Shown: positions 41,301 to 53,743 of the stretch, in pieces
Numbering within the stretch: the first letter of the stretch is position 1
Layout: the number at the start of each line of letters is the position of its first letter
Assembly: GCA_037042185.1 (NCBI GenBank)
Contig: JAXQJY010000018.1
Span: 1-64,000, forward strand
Direction: 5' to 3'
Length of the DNA stretch: 64,000 bases
Source: Sordariomycetes sp. S80-01Y
Taxonomy: Eukaryota > Ascomycota > Sordariomycetes
The notes under the pieces: generated by a model
The model's database searches: none
Seen by the model: the letters and a program-made list of their open reading frames with translations, nothing else
Told to the model about the DNA's origin: nothing
Program-made: the position numbers and the translations under genes

Positions 41301-44182
41301 TGCCATGAGATGGTGTCGAGAAAAGGTGCAAGTGATCAGTTGGTGTGGTCAGCGGACTGAGACATGTTGACCACCACCCACCACCCACCACACCACGGCG
41401 GTGTCTTGATGCTGCGGAGGTGCCTCCTCGTCGTCTGTTCGGCCCAGCAGAGTCGTAATTGCCATGTCGTAGCGGATTCCTTAGATTGGGTTGCGTGCAG
41501 GCTCCTTGTGCAGATCACCGGCTTTTTGTTACCACCAGTGCAGTTCATCCGCCCGGATGTTCCGTCGCAATGCCCTCCGTATTGGCAACCGAAAAGTGTG
41601 TGATTTGGAGATGATCGAGATGCGATGGCGCTACTGCAGCTGCAGAGTGGCTGACCGGCCTAGACAAGTTGGGGAAGCCTCTTTGCCAATTGACGCCGGA
41701 GGGTGAGCGAGATGGAAACCCTCCTCGCCTGTCTCAAGCACATCGCCAAGGTGGTGGTTCTGAAGTCTTGAAGCCCTATGTCGAAACCACAGCCTTGCAT
41801 GCCGCTATCGACGCAGATGACGCCCGCCGTCCGGCATCGCTAACGCGTCCGTCTATTTCCGGTTGGACGCGTCAAGCGCCGTCGTAACGTCGATTTCCAC
41901 ATCTTCGTATTTCGCCTGCTGGTCCAGCGTCAATTGCAACAACGCGCAGAACACAGCCTTGATGCATCCCACTGCCCGGCGTCGTCATACAAGATGACGG
42001 AACCCCCACTCTTGGGACGGGTGACCAGCCCCAGGTTTCATGCACGAGGCAGTCTGGCTGGGCTCGATGCGGCAGTGAGGAATGCAGCATGTTTCAAAGC
42101 GAGAACTTCGTCGTGACGGAGAGTCTACCATGAAGCGTTGCACAACCTCTACTGCACCTCTTTTAGATGCTTCCGCGTGCTGGGAGGCATGTGGCTACCC
42201 TCACCGGGTCGATGTGTCGGGCAGGACTGCTGGACAGCTACGGGATCTTGCAGCTCACCGACTCAACGACCTGTCATCAAGTCCACGTATGACCCTAACT
42301 GGGCAGCAGAAGGTGGGAGGCTGCGCAAGGTAAACGCCTCCACGATGATTAGACCAGCAGACGGATACGGATTGGGCAGGGTGTAGACGAGGCGGGCGAT
42401 GCAGTTGGTGGCAGAAGCCCAGGCGAGCAGGCGACCCAGCAAGTTCCCGCACCCGCAGTCTTGAGCTTACAGCCGCAGAGAGGCGAGAGACGTTGTGAGA
42501 CAGGTTGAGTCATGAAGGCGAGACGAAACGGGCGCGTCGAGGCCCGAATGTGGGTTTGGACGCGTCCAACGTCGCGTTGGCGCCTGGCAGAGCGGGGCGG
42601 CAGTGAGGACACCACAGTTGGTGGTGGACGGAATTGTGGAAGACAGCTTTGGTGATGGAGAAGATGAGGTTGCAGAAATGAGGCTGACTCTGAGGCAATA
42701 TTCTGGAGTGTCGTCATTGTGGTTGGTCGTGAGAACTTGGAGAGAGAAGGAGCAAACACGTGGAGATGATGACGGCAGGAAGGAGCGCTCACTCGTCGAC
42801 AAGTCCCGTGTAAGTCAACTTCACATATCAGAGACACGATCGAAGCTGCGTCTAGCCCAGCTGCGGACGTTTCATGATGCAACATAGTGATCTTTGAACA
42901 AGTTCAGGAATAGCCCAAACCTGACCAGCTCCCGTTGTTGCCTCGCCTAGGCCTCACACGCTGCACTGCGCCAGATGAACAGACGTGTGGGCGGCCGCGA
43001 TTGACGTAGTTTCGGTGACAATGTTCAGCTCTATGGAGCTTCAATGAGGGAGCAACGACGGTGAGGTCGCCGGATCTGGTAAGCTACTATGCGTGGAGCT
43101 GAGGTGAGTCGCCGCGATGGAGAGACAGTCTTTGAGCCTCATGGCGATGGATGCCGAATGAGACAGGCGGGAAGAAACACCCACGATACAAAAGCGCGGT
43201 CCTTCAAATTCTAGGCCTGCGCAAGGGTTTTATTTCTAGGCACACTCCGTGAACTTCGACGTGCGCCCAGCGTTAAGCAAGGTATGGGTAGGCAGTGATG
43301 GCCGGCCATGTGCACACACCACCTTCACCGTGACCGCCACCATGACTTAGAAGAGCTGCTCGCCACTGATGATCCCCAATCCGGTACGAGACCGCTCAGG
43401 AAGCTGAACTGTTTCGTTTTCCTCGTCATATAAGAAACTTGCTCTCCCACGGAGCGGGCAGCACCTCGTAGCTTCTGTCAGGTTACACTTACAGAACGAC
43501 TTGACACCGAGCCGACACATCACTTCGGAGTTAGTGATTGCTCTCACCCCAGGCCGCATTCGCAATCAGGGTCACTTGATTGATAGCACTCAAGCAGTTG
43601 GTACATAACCTTGGCGGCCCTCCAAGCGGCCATCTAGAAAAAGGCAGACCGGCTTACAGTCACAGGGCGCACGCTCGGCAGTCCAGATGACCGCGCTCCA
43701 CAGTGGCAGCCTCGCATGGCCATATCACCAGGGTACGTTTCCTCTTGAACCCGGCCGTTTTCCTCCGGCCATCGTCTCGACAGCTGCAGCTTGCACGATA
43801 TCCAACGCGGAAAGAAGACCTAACTCAAAGTACAGATGCGTATACCGGCAGCACAGGGCACGGCGCACTAACAGCAACGGCAACGGCAACGGCACCGCCT
43901 GCCTCCGCTAACAGCTTAAGCCCCCGCCCTCACCCATCGCCGCTAAGGCACGCTCCCCCGCCGGCGGGCCACAATCCGACACAGCCAAACCTTCAACCTC
44001 GACACCTCCCTCCCGCGCCGGCCACTTCCACCTCGGCCTCACTTCCCTCCTCCTCCTTCGCCCCAGCCTCAGCCTCAGCCTCGACGCCGCCGCCCCTCGC
44101 TCCATCGCCGCACCGTCGAGGCGCTGCCTTCTTCCATCCGTCCCGCCCTCTCCACCGCCACCATCACTCCCATCCCACCACG
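38348..44182. other. 5.8-kb stretch without recognisable gene
   Basis: Between the bZIP stop and the CCCH start no frame shows family motifs, codon periodicity I can see, or consistent exon structure, though many 60-180 aa frames occur on both strands. Base composition stays near that of genic DNA with no AT-rich or repeat block. It includes two TGAGTCA sites 237 bp apart (39183-39189, 39420-39426) and a C-rich, Ser/Pro-coding leader (43870-44180) with a GGCAAC run just before the CCCH gene. It may contain non-coding RNA, long UTRs or unrecognised lineage-specific genes. Confidence 0.5.
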
Positions 44183-45945
44183 ATGCCCGAGTATCGTCAT
44201 ATGCGCAGCGGGAGCCTCAACATCCCGGGCGGCCAGCAGCGCAATTCGGCCGGCCCGCAGCAGCGCTTCGAGGGCCCGCGCAGTCCACCGAGTATGTGTG
44301 ATCCGGGCAGCCCCAATGGGTTTATCGAGTACGAAATCGCTAACGGCTTAGATACCGCTCACGTGCCCTGCAAGTTCTTCCGGCAAGGCGCCTGTCAAGC
44401 CGGCAACGCCTGTCCCTTCAGCCACGACCTCAATGTTGCCACCGAGACCGTCTGCAAGTACTTCTCCAAGGTGCGTCGTCCCTCTTCTTCCATCCGCAGC
44501 CCCAGCTGACCGGTCAGGGTAACTGCAAATTCGGCCCCAAGTGCGCCAATATCCACCTGCTCCCCGATGGTCGGCGTATCAACTACGGCAAGAATGGCCT
44601 CACGATAGGGCAAGGGAACGCCCTCCCCGGCCGATCGAACCAGAACCCGACCTCCCCCACCTCCAGCTCGAGGCAGACCCCCTCTGCCAGCGCTCTCACC
44701 AACTCCCTCTACGCCGACCCCTCCATGGGCGCCTATCCCTACGACGATCGCCACAACCAGCACAACTTGGGCCACCATGCTCGTCAGCCGAGCCTGGACA
44801 ACGGGATACCCATAATAGATGCGCCGCGCGGCCAGGACGGGTCGCAGTACGGCTCGCCCCGCGACGACGACTCTCGCTTCGGCCTGGGCTTATCGCCCAT
44901 CAACGGCAAGGGACTCTCCGTGCTCGACGCCCCGCTGCCCGCCTCGTTCGACTCGAACGGCATCTCCAACGCCGCACGTTTCCCAGCTGCGCCGTGGCCC
45001 TCCTCGGTGCCCTCCAAATTCGGCCTGGAGTCCCCTACCCCGTCGCTCAGCAACGCCAAGGACAGCCGAACCTCGGACACGCTCAAGGCGCTGCACTCTT
45101 CGGCCTTTGGCTCGGAGCACATGTCGACTCCGCTCGCGGGCAGCCCCACGAACTCGCACCACGGAAACGGGCTGGAGGGTGAATACTACGGGCGGCGCAC
45201 CATGCACTCGTCGAGGTTTGCCAGGCCCAAGATGCTGAGCGCGAGCATGCCCAAGACGACCACCGCGGTCATGGACAACGACTGGGAGGATGACTTCGCC
45301 TTTGACGACAACAGCGACAATGTGCCGGAGAACTACGTACCCGAGAATCTGCAAGATCTGCTGACGCCCGCGGAGAAGGCCAGGAGGGGCTCCATCCGGG
45401 CTGACGACGTCGACGTTAACGCCATCCGATACGGCAGCCCCATCGGCTCGAGCCCCGGGCGTTTTGGATCCGACGAGCTCTCGCGGTCGGCGCGCGGCCA
45501 GGCCTCGGCCTTTGGCCACGTCGGCAGCCCCCTCCGCAACTCTACCCTTGCTCAGGAGATGGGCGCCAACGGCCGACCCTCCGTCATGCGCTCCGGCAGC
45601 GAGTCCATGTCGGTGCTCTCCCAGCAGCTCCAGCGCAGCCGTCTCGATGACGCACCCGGATCCTCCAGCCCGCTGCTTCACCCGTCGGCGGCTCGCAGCT
45701 CGGCCAAGAGCGGACACATGGAGCGTCACGTCTCGAGCGGGAGCATCAGCTCCTCCGTGACCGGGCGCTACACGACGCCCATCGACGAGGAGAACGCGGA
45801 TGTCATGTTCTCCATGGACGACGACGAGGATCCCGCCGCCAAGGAGAAGGCGAAGAAGAGGGCATCGAGTGGTCTTAGCACGGAGCTCCCCAATTCCTGG
45901 GCCAACGTCGCCGGCAAGGGGTCGAACGGGGCGAACGGCCGGTGA
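44183..45945 (+). CDS. CCCH zinc-finger protein (Lee1-like)
   Basis: Two exons, 44183-44470 and 44518-45945, encode 571 aa. Two tandem CCCH fingers near residues 63-110 each have C-x7-C-x5-C-x3-H spacing: CKFFRQGACQAGNACPFSH and CKYFSKGNCKFGPKCANIH. The intron falls between Lys and Gly inside the second finger. Such pairs bind RNA. The remaining 450 residues are low-complexity, rich in Ser/Gly/Asn/Pro, with an acidic island (DNDWEDDFAFDDNSDN) and a conserved C-terminal ELPNSWANVAGKG. The start MPEYRHMRSGSLN is chosen because the 160 in-frame residues before it (from 43703) are pure Pro/Ser/His low complexity and probably leader. The general layout matches fungal Lee1-type proteins of poorly known role. 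Confidence 0.85.
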
Positions 45946-46825
45946 CCTGGCCAGCCCCCCTAACACGACTGCCATCGTGCAACATATAACCAACGATCTG
46001 CGACGAGACACTGACATGACGAATAACGTCCTGCTTTCACAAGACGCAAGGCCCCTGTTCACAGACTCACCGATACGCTCGCTCAACCCGCAGCACAGAA
46101 AGGCGACTTCGCAAGATATTTACACACTACTTATACACCGACAAGGCACAAAAATGGGAAAGGGGCAGAACGGGGATACACGGCGTTTTACAATGCTACT
46201 TTCGGCTGGCTTTGCCGTTCACCATTTCTTACCTGCGCGCAATGTATACTTTTCTTGACCTTTTTGGATGGATGTTAATTGGATTACTTGGGTGGGTGGG
46301 AGGTCTACTGCTTTGGGAAGGGCGCACAGGGCAAGTCGAGCCGTCTATGGAGAGGTTTCTGATCTGCTTTTGCTTACAGACGGAGGGGAGCACGGTGGCC
46401 TTGGGGCTTTGGGCCGGGTAGATGATGTCGAGTCCCGACGAATACAGACCTCATACGAGAACAGATCATCTTGAGCTCTCGCTTACAACCATTCACATCG
46501 TGACCCTTGCACTGTGACAGTCTGGACAGTCTGTGTTTGACCGTGCTGGCAGAGCATATCCCCAGCTGGAGGTTTCCAAGGTGGTGCCGCAAGACCGGGA
46601 CGCGGAACAAAAAAGAAGTTGATGTTTCTATACACTAATACAAGGACATGGCGGTCCTGTCACATCGTCCACCCCTTCCGTCCCCTCTCGGGAATCAGCC
46701 TGGCCGTGCACGCCAGCGACCCCGGATTATCCCCTTCTGGCTCATCCGCCCCGTCTCCCACGTCTATGCCGTAGTTGTACAAAAGGGGAGATGCGTCGCG
46801 TCGTCTCGTCCGGTCGGCAGCGCGC
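45946..46825. other. Convergent 3' intergenic region
   Basis: 880 bp between the stops of the CCCH gene and the acyl carrier protein gene; likely long 3' UTRs. No gene seen. Confidence 0.5.
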
Positions 46826-47510
46826 TTACGAAGCGTCGGGCTGCGAGAGGATGTACTCGGTGGCCTGCTCAACTGTTGTCTGTTAGCCCGACCCTTCCCT
46901 CTGAATTTCCGGCAAGCATGTGTCGTGCCAGATCCGCCGTCATGACAAATGCGCAGCAGGTGCACGTCAAACGGCAGGGTGGATTGAACGTACTCGAGTG
47001 GATGTTGTCGGCGTCCTTGTCGGGGATCTCAATGCTGAACTCCTCCTCGATGGCCATGACCACCTCGACGGTATCGAGCGAGTCGAGGCCGAGGTCGTTG
47101 GCGAAGTGGGCGGTGGGCTTGATCTAGTCCAATTAGCATCCCTTCCTGCTACGTCCCATAGCCGTCGTGGCATCTCCCTCCGCATCGGTTGAACGTACGT
47201 TGGCGTTGTCGTTGACCTGTTACAGCATTAGCACTTCCTCCGATCCCTTGCGTCATCCGCAGCCGAGCTCTCCCGTCGGAGACGAACGCACCTTGTCAAA
47301 GCCCTGCAGCAAGCTCATGATCCTGCCCTCGACCTGCTTCTTGTCCAGCGCGCCGCCGGCAGAGTACATCCTGACGGCCATGCCGAACTTGGGGGCGACG
47401 CGGAAGGCGGAGGGCTTGGCGGCGGCCGTGACCAGAGTTCGGGCGGTCATCCGGGGGGCCTGGGCGGTGGCCGCGCGGGCGGCGGTGCGGAGGGCGGCGA
47501 CGCGGAACAT
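46826..47510 (-). CDS. Mitochondrial acyl carrier protein (NDUFAB1)
   Basis: Four exons, 47510-47292, 47216-47199, 47123-46994 and 46872-46826, encode 137 aa; exon 2 is only 18 nt (VNDNAN). The protein carries acyl chains in mitochondrial fatty-acid synthesis and lipoate supply and is also a complex I subunit. The first about 48 residues form an Arg/Ala-rich mitochondrial presequence ([20 protein letters not shown], ending near RMYSAGG). The carrier fold follows. [20 protein letters not shown] contains the phosphopantetheine Ser (about 94), and [20 protein letters not shown] completes helix III. Introns are 75, 75 and 121 nt. Length is normal. All junctions keep frame and family sequence, including the split Ile codon at the last one. 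Confidence 0.95.
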
Positions 47511-48232
47511 GTCTGCGGATTGTGCGGCGGTGGCTGGAGCGGTGGTGGTGGCGCGGGGTGGGAGGGGAGAGGTTATCTGGTTTCGGGTTGCGGTGGTGGT
47601 TGAAGGTGGTGATGATGGTAAATTTCTCGCGCGAAGACGATTCGTCGGCGGAGCAGAGCTTGGATTGACGGGGAGCTGCCGGGGATAAGAGGGTCACGTG
47701 GAAGGCGTTAGTCAGCGTAATTGCTGGTGGATGATTGGCGAGGAGACAGCAAATTGGCTACCCTAGAGTCAACTGTCTTTTGGGGAAACCGTCGAAAGAC
47801 CCTGGTGGAAATGGCTTCACTGATGGTATTGAAGCTTTTTGTCTGCAATGGAATCATCTGAATTCGCCTCAGATTGGTTTGTTGCTATTCAGTCCTGTGC
47901 ACATGCATGCAGGTCGTGGGAAAGTATACTCGAGCAACCGACCGTAAACCCGGTCAGAAACTTAGTGTTAGTGGTAACCAAGTACAGAAGTGAAGAAATA
48001 TTAAGAGACATGTCCGTGGTTTTTCTTTTTGATAATTCCTCTAGGCACACCACACTTTATAAGACAGACATTGACTTTCCTTGCCTAACGTGTTGAGTCT
48101 GAACCATTTGAGAATCTATCTATCTCTAGTACCTACAGTCGGAGACTACGTCAGCCTCGACGCAGTATCTGCCAAGCATCATGGAGAAAGCAAAGCAGAT
48201 CACTCTATGTGAGAAGCTACAAGGGCGTGCGC
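47511..48232. other. Promoter region of acyl carrier protein gene
   Basis: 722 bp between the acyl carrier protein start and the 3' end of the membrane-protein gene. A GGTGGT/GGCGGT-rich stretch lies near 47520-47610. No gene recognised. Confidence 0.45.
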
Positions 48233-49387
48233 TCATCTCTTCTTCTTATTCCCACCCGCAGCCTGCAAGATCACAGCCTCCAGCTCCGCCACCATCATCC
48301 GCTCCCTCAGCTCCCACGCGATCAGGGCGACAGTGCCCACGCTGACCACGCCAAACACGCTCAGCAGGCCCAGAAACAGCAACACGCCAAACATGCGCCC
48401 CTTGAAGTTAGATGTCGAACCGCCCAGGGAGTAGAGCAGCCACAGGATGACGGCCGCAAAGGTGCAGACGTGATCGTACTGCAGGATGGTCATCATGGCC
48501 ACGCCGGGGTCCTGGGGGCCCTCGACGAGGTACTTGGGCACGAAGAGGTCGTAGGCCGAGAAGTCGGCGTTGAAGTCGGTGTAGAAGTTGACGGCCGCGT
48601 TGACCATGGACAGGATGACGAGGGTCACCTGGACGATCTTCCGCGACGACCAGCCATAGACGACGGGGGCCAGGGCTTGCGAGAGGACAAAGAAGGCGAG
48701 AGACCCCAGGATGGGATAGGCTTGCCACACCCACATCCACAAGTGCCTCGTGTTGAGGTCGTCGTGGAAGAAGGCAAGAAAGTGAGGGATGTAGTATGAC
48801 AAGACGACGGTGGGCAGTACGGCGGCCGCGTGGGCTGGCTTGATGCCGATCGAGCCCGGCACCTGGTACCTTGCACTGGGGGTGAAGACGAGGTAGAAGA
48901 ACAGCCAGATAGGTGCAACAAATCCGATTGGGATAATCTGCCCGACAAGGGTCAACAGAAGGGGACTGTGCGTGTCCGTTTAGCCATGCCCACGCAGATG
49001 ATCAAAGAAAGAGACTCACTAGCCAAACAACCTGCCTTTGTTGACGCCCCGGCACGCCTCCAGCAGCAGCAGAGCGTAGACGCCGGCAAACTCGGTCAAA
49101 AAGACCAGGCACTGCCAGTAGGCGCCATTGCTCTCGGGAAAGATGTGGACGAGGGAGAAGGCAGCCGTGGTGGTCGTCAGGATGTCGTCCAAGACGGGGA
49201 CGCGCACGACGCCCAGCAGCGAGCTGCGCGGGCTGAAGGTCTGGTCGCCCAGCTGGTAGGCGGGCGTGGCGCGGATGCTCTCGAGGAGAGTGCTGACGGA
49301 AGGGTCGGCGAAGCTGAGGGCGCGCAGGATGAAGGGCGTGAGGAGGAGGATGGGGAGCGCGACGAGGGCGCGGGCGAGGGCGGTCAT
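48233..49387 (-). CDS. Polytopic membrane protein of unknown function
   Basis: Two exons, 49387-49020 and 48965-48233, with a 54-nt intron (GTGAGT donor), encode 366 aa with about eight predicted membrane helices. An uncleaved hydrophobic N-terminus (MTALARALVALPILLLTPFI) is followed by a lumenal or external loop. Then come helices with conserved-looking polar residues: ESNGAYWQCLVFLTEFAGVY, LLLEACRGVNKGR, and SYYIPHFLAFF. The C-terminus has a Glu-rich helix and ends GGNKKKR, a lysine-rich tail that could act as an ER-retrieval-like signal. Size and topology recall the integral membrane proteins of fungal meroterpenoid and indole-diterpene clusters, but no such cluster is nearby and the resemblance is only general. 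Function not assigned. Confidence 0.75.
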
Positions 49388-50561
49388 GATGAGGAAGACC
49401 TGTGGGGGGCGGCAGAGAGCGGTCAGTTCACGGTTGATGAGGATGCTGGGCTGGTCTTCATGATATGTCCCGCGCGGCCATGCACGGTTCGTCTAGCTCT
49501 TGAGGAGTGAGTAAGCGAGAGAGAGAGAGCGCATGGCGATATTAAAGTGATGACAGCCTGGAAGGATTCGCGGAATGCCAAGGGGTGGTGAGCTCGCTAT
49601 ACGCGTATGGGCCGCCAAGACATGCACCTCTCGTGTAAGTCGCAGGCTGTTCATGGGTTACACAACCGGTCAAGAAGCAGTCATTGCAGTCTAGGAATCC
49701 CCCAGTCAAAGTTGCATAAATCATCTCGTGCTGAATTGCCCTCGACGCGTGACTTTTGTACGATGTGTGCAGTGCTACTGCGTGAAACGGAGCACCCAAA
49801 TGGTTACCGTTTCAGGCAGGTCTCGTCAGCCGATCTTATAGCTTCGCACGTCAGAGCCAGAGTTTGACAATGAATTGCTCAATCATCGTCAAGGACAAAG
49901 TATGGATGAAATGACATCTTAAACAAAAGTTGTTCAGTTTCCACTGACTCGAGCAATAGCCGAGGGAGGTGGCCCAGCCATTCATTCAGAGCTCGTCCAT
50001 TCCAGCAGCCTCCCTTACACGACGCCTCAGCTCCCAGCTATGCAAATTCGACAATTGGCTTGTCAAAAGTTCAACCATCGGCAGCAGCGGCGAGATCCTC
50101 GAGAAGCTGGCTCCTCTCATTCTCAATACATTTATGAGCAGCCGCTAGAACATAATGCCAGCGCAGAAGAACCCCCCGAAAGCAGTAGGTGAGAAACAAA
50201 GCACCGTCAAATCACAGTGCCAGGCCCCGTTTCGCCTCGACGGGCTGCCGGTGCCGATCGTCGAGATCGCCAGCCTCATCCTGCCTATTGCAGATGCGCT
50301 CGGGCCCGGCTGTGACTGATTCACTTGACGTATGCAGACCCTCGTGGCGGGCCCTGTGTCACGGCAAACACGTCCGAGAGAGCCTGGCCTGGGTGTTTTA
50401 AGAGCGCCATGTCTCGTCCCCGAGATCGTTGGATGGGATCTTTGACACTCACCTTCTCTGTTCGTCTTCACTCTTCTTCGATGGTTGTGTAATTCCTGCA
50501 TGAGCTGTTCATTTTCACTCCCTACGACTGTGTGTGTTCGCTCCCTTTTGCATCCGTCGCC
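49388..50561. other. Divergent intergenic region
   Basis: 1.17 kb between the starts of the membrane-protein and carboxypeptidase genes; holds both promoters. Includes a short GA repeat near 49518-49531. No gene or named site recognised. Confidence 0.5.
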
Positions 50562-51923
50562 ATGAGACTCGACGTCGTCTTCGCCGGCCTCCTACCCCTG
50601 GCCACCGCCTGCCTGCTACCATCAGAGCTTGACCCCGAGCTCGCAGACACGCACCCCTCCCAGCAGACAGCACACTCCAGGCGCCAGGTCACGTCCATAC
50701 CCATAGGCAAGACCGATCGTTTCGCCAACGGTACCACAGCCCCCGTCGGCCTCGGGAACCCAGACGGCAGCACCAAAGACAGCATCCTCAACGTCCCGGA
50801 GGTGACGAGCGCCCTGCAGGGCCTGCACAGGAAGTTCCCGGGCGTCACCTCGCTCTTCACCCCTCCCTTCGAGACCCACGAGGGCCGCGCCCTTCCCGGG
50901 TTGCAGGTCGGGGAGCAGCCGCGCGTCTATCTCATCTCGGGCATCCACGCGCGCGAGAGAGGAGGGCCGGATCATGTCGTCTACTTCCTCTCGGACCTCG
51001 TCCACGCGCACACCACCAACTCTGGCCTGACGTACGGCAACAAAACCTTCTCCCCCGAGCAGGTCCACACGGCCTTCTCCGCCGGCGCCGTGGCTCTGCC
51101 TCTGACCAACCCGGACGGCGTCCAGCACGACCAGACCACCGACTCGTGCTGGCGCAAGAACCGCAACCCGCCGCCGGACGACGGGTCTTCCGGCATCGGC
51201 GTCGACCTGAACCGCAACTTCGACTTCGTCTGGGACTACGAAACGGCCTTCCACCCGGACGTGGACACGGGCAGCGCCGCGTCCAACGACCCAGCGTCCG
51301 AAGTCTACCACGGCGCCGGCCCTGAGTCCGAACCCGAGGTCCAGGCCATAAACTGGGTGCTGGATCGGCACAACGCCAGCCTGAGCTGGTTCCTGGACCT
51401 GCACTCCTTCTCCGGCACCGTGCTGTACGCCTGGGGCGACGACGACGCGGGCAGCGAGAAGCCGGCCCAGCGCTTCGACAACAGCGACTTCGACGGCCTC
51501 CGGGGCTTCACGGGCGTGGACCCGCCGGACGCGCAGTACAAGGAGTTCATGACCACCGAGGACCTCAGCGCCGAGGTCATGGTGTCGCAGACGCTCGCCG
51601 ACGCCATGAACCTGGCCGGCGACCAGCACTCGGGCGGGGTGAACTACGACATCATGCCGTCCGTCGCCCTGTACCCCACGTCGGGCGGCAGCAACGACTA
51701 CGTGCTCGCGCGCTACTACGGCGAGGAGTGCGGGCAGGCGAGGGTGTACGGGCTGTGCGTCGAGTTCGGCGGCCAGAGCGCCGCGGACTCTAGGTGTCCC
51801 TTCTACCCGGACGAGAAGGAGTACAATGCCAGCATGAGGCAGGTCGGGGCCGGCCTGATGGAGTTGATGATCCAGGCGGCCGGGGAGATGGGGGAGCCCA
51901 AGTTCAAGACCTGCAGGGACTAG
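50562..51923 (+). CDS. Secreted M14 zinc carboxypeptidase
   Basis: Single exon, 453 aa from MRLDVVFAGLLPLATACLLP, a clear signal peptide. The M14 metallocarboxypeptidase fold is shown by the zinc motif GIHARERGG (His and Glu, about 129-132), SCWRKNRN and DLNRNFDFVWDY (substrate-carboxylate Arg/Asn), the second zinc His in WFLDLHSFSGTVLYAWGD, and the likely catalytic Glu in LCVEFGGQ near 400. The propeptide is short. A basic site (HSRRQV, about 39-44) could be a Kex2-type cleavage point. It should remove C-terminal residues from extracellular peptides. The divergent catalytic neighbourhood (VEFGG rather than the usual E-L-R-D) points to a less common M14 branch. Several N-glycosylation sites (NGT, NKT, NAS) fit secretion. 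Confidence 0.9.
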   Translation: MRLDVVFAGLLPLATACLLPSELDPELADTHPSQQTAHSRRQVTSIPIGKTDRFANGTTAPVGLGNPDGSTKDSILNVPEVTSALQGLHRKFPGVTSLFTPPFETHEGRALPGLQVGEQPRVYLISGIHARERGGPDHVVYFLSDLVHAHTTNSGLTYGNKTFSPEQVHTAFSAGAVALPLTNPDGVQHDQTTDSCWRKNRNPPPDDGSSGIGVDLNRNFDFVWDYETAFHPDVDTGSAASNDPASEVYHGAGPESEPEVQAINWVLDRHNASLSWFLDLHSFSGTVLYAWGDDDAGSEKPAQRFDNSDFDGLRGFTGVDPPDAQYKEFMTTEDLSAEVMVSQTLADAMNLAGDQHSGGVNYDIMPSVALYPTSGGSNDYVLARYYGEECGQARVYGLCVEFGGQSAADSRCPFYPDEKEYNASMRQVGAGLMELMIQAAGEMGEPKFKTCRD

Positions 51924-52468
51924 AGTAGCTAGCGGTGTCTGCCGGACGCTGAGGGTTCGCGAATTGATTTACTTGGTGATTATGAGTTCCTCCGTCATTT
52001 GTAGCCGCTCTATACTTCAGCTGCTGATTCTGTGAGGGCTTCGGGCTGCTTGTTAATTGGTCGTCGACAGGTTATCCACGCTAACAACTGAAGCATACTA
52101 GCGGACAGCCTGCGTTAGCCATAGCTCACTCACCCATTCCCGATGCACACTCATCACGGCGTCAGAGTACGCTTCCTCCAGAGTCCTACGCTTCCTCCAG
52201 AGTCCACCTTCGTAATCCTCAACGAGCATGTCACCGCGCGCGGCAGGAAGTTGAACTGAATGGTCGCCTGGACATTACAGTCTAGCCTTATGTACACAAG
52301 TCCAGGCCGTCTACCCTCTGCTGAAATGCAAGCTGCACAAAGGAAAAGTCGGTATACGCCTCGGTCCTTCGCCGTCCCCCGCTCGTGGCTCAAGACGCCA
52401 TCATCCTGTCTCCTCCGCAGGACTTTTCGTCGTCCATAAACATCCGATCCATATCCTCACAAAGCGAT
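51924..52468. other. Convergent 3' intergenic region
   Basis: 545 bp between the stops of the carboxypeptidase and NDUFS8 genes. It contains the 19-bp tandem duplication listed next. Confidence 0.5.
52168..52205. repeat. 19-bp perfect tandem duplication
   Basis: TACGCTTCCTCCAGAGTCC occurs twice head to tail without change (52168-52186 and 52187-52205). Perfect identity implies a recent slippage or repair event. Confidence 0.9.
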
Positions 52469-53318
<850 letters not shown>

Positions 53319-53743
53319 TGTGACGGTTGCGAGGCCGGAGGTGGTGGAGGGGAGATGGGCGTGGTGAGGGAGACGGTGCGTTGACGTTTTCGAGGTCGGC
53401 AGCTGCTGAAGCTGCGGGATTACAACGCTGGCACGGTGATTGGTGGATGCGGCCGACGGGTCACGGGATAGGTCACGTGGACCCCAGGTTGAACTCATCT
53501 TGGCGTCATTGTCCTGGCGTCGTGGCAAATACACTGGGAATGCGCAGAATGAGCATTATGATGAGTTATTTGTTCAGGATAGGCCTGTATGTTCTGATGA
53601 CTCGCTGTCTACTCTAGATAGCCGCATGTTTCCGCAAACCCAATCTGTGACCGCCCCGTCCCCAGCGCCGTTGCTATAAACCAAGATCACAAAGGAGAAG
53701 TCTAGCGTGCCAGGTCGTACAGGATGGTGTAAATGAATCGAAA
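53319..53743. promoter_or_regulatory. Promoter region of NDUFS8
   Basis: 425 bp between the NDUFS8 start and the 3' end of the next minus-strand gene. No specific site recognised. Confidence 0.45.

Noticed and set aside
43703-44182. 160-residue N-terminal extension of the CCCH protein
   Set aside because: In frame but pure Pro/Ser/His/Ala low complexity; the Met at 44183 is followed by conserved-looking sequence.
44890-46086. 398-residue reverse open frame
   Set aside because: Antisense to the CCCH protein; no motif, Gly/Val/Arg-rich.
48233-49387. Call as terpene cyclase or indole-diterpene cluster membrane protein
   Set aside because: Only size and topology resemble those proteins and no cluster genes are adjacent, so function was left open.
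50622-51629. 335-residue reverse frame
   Set aside because: Antisense shadow of the M14 carboxypeptidase.
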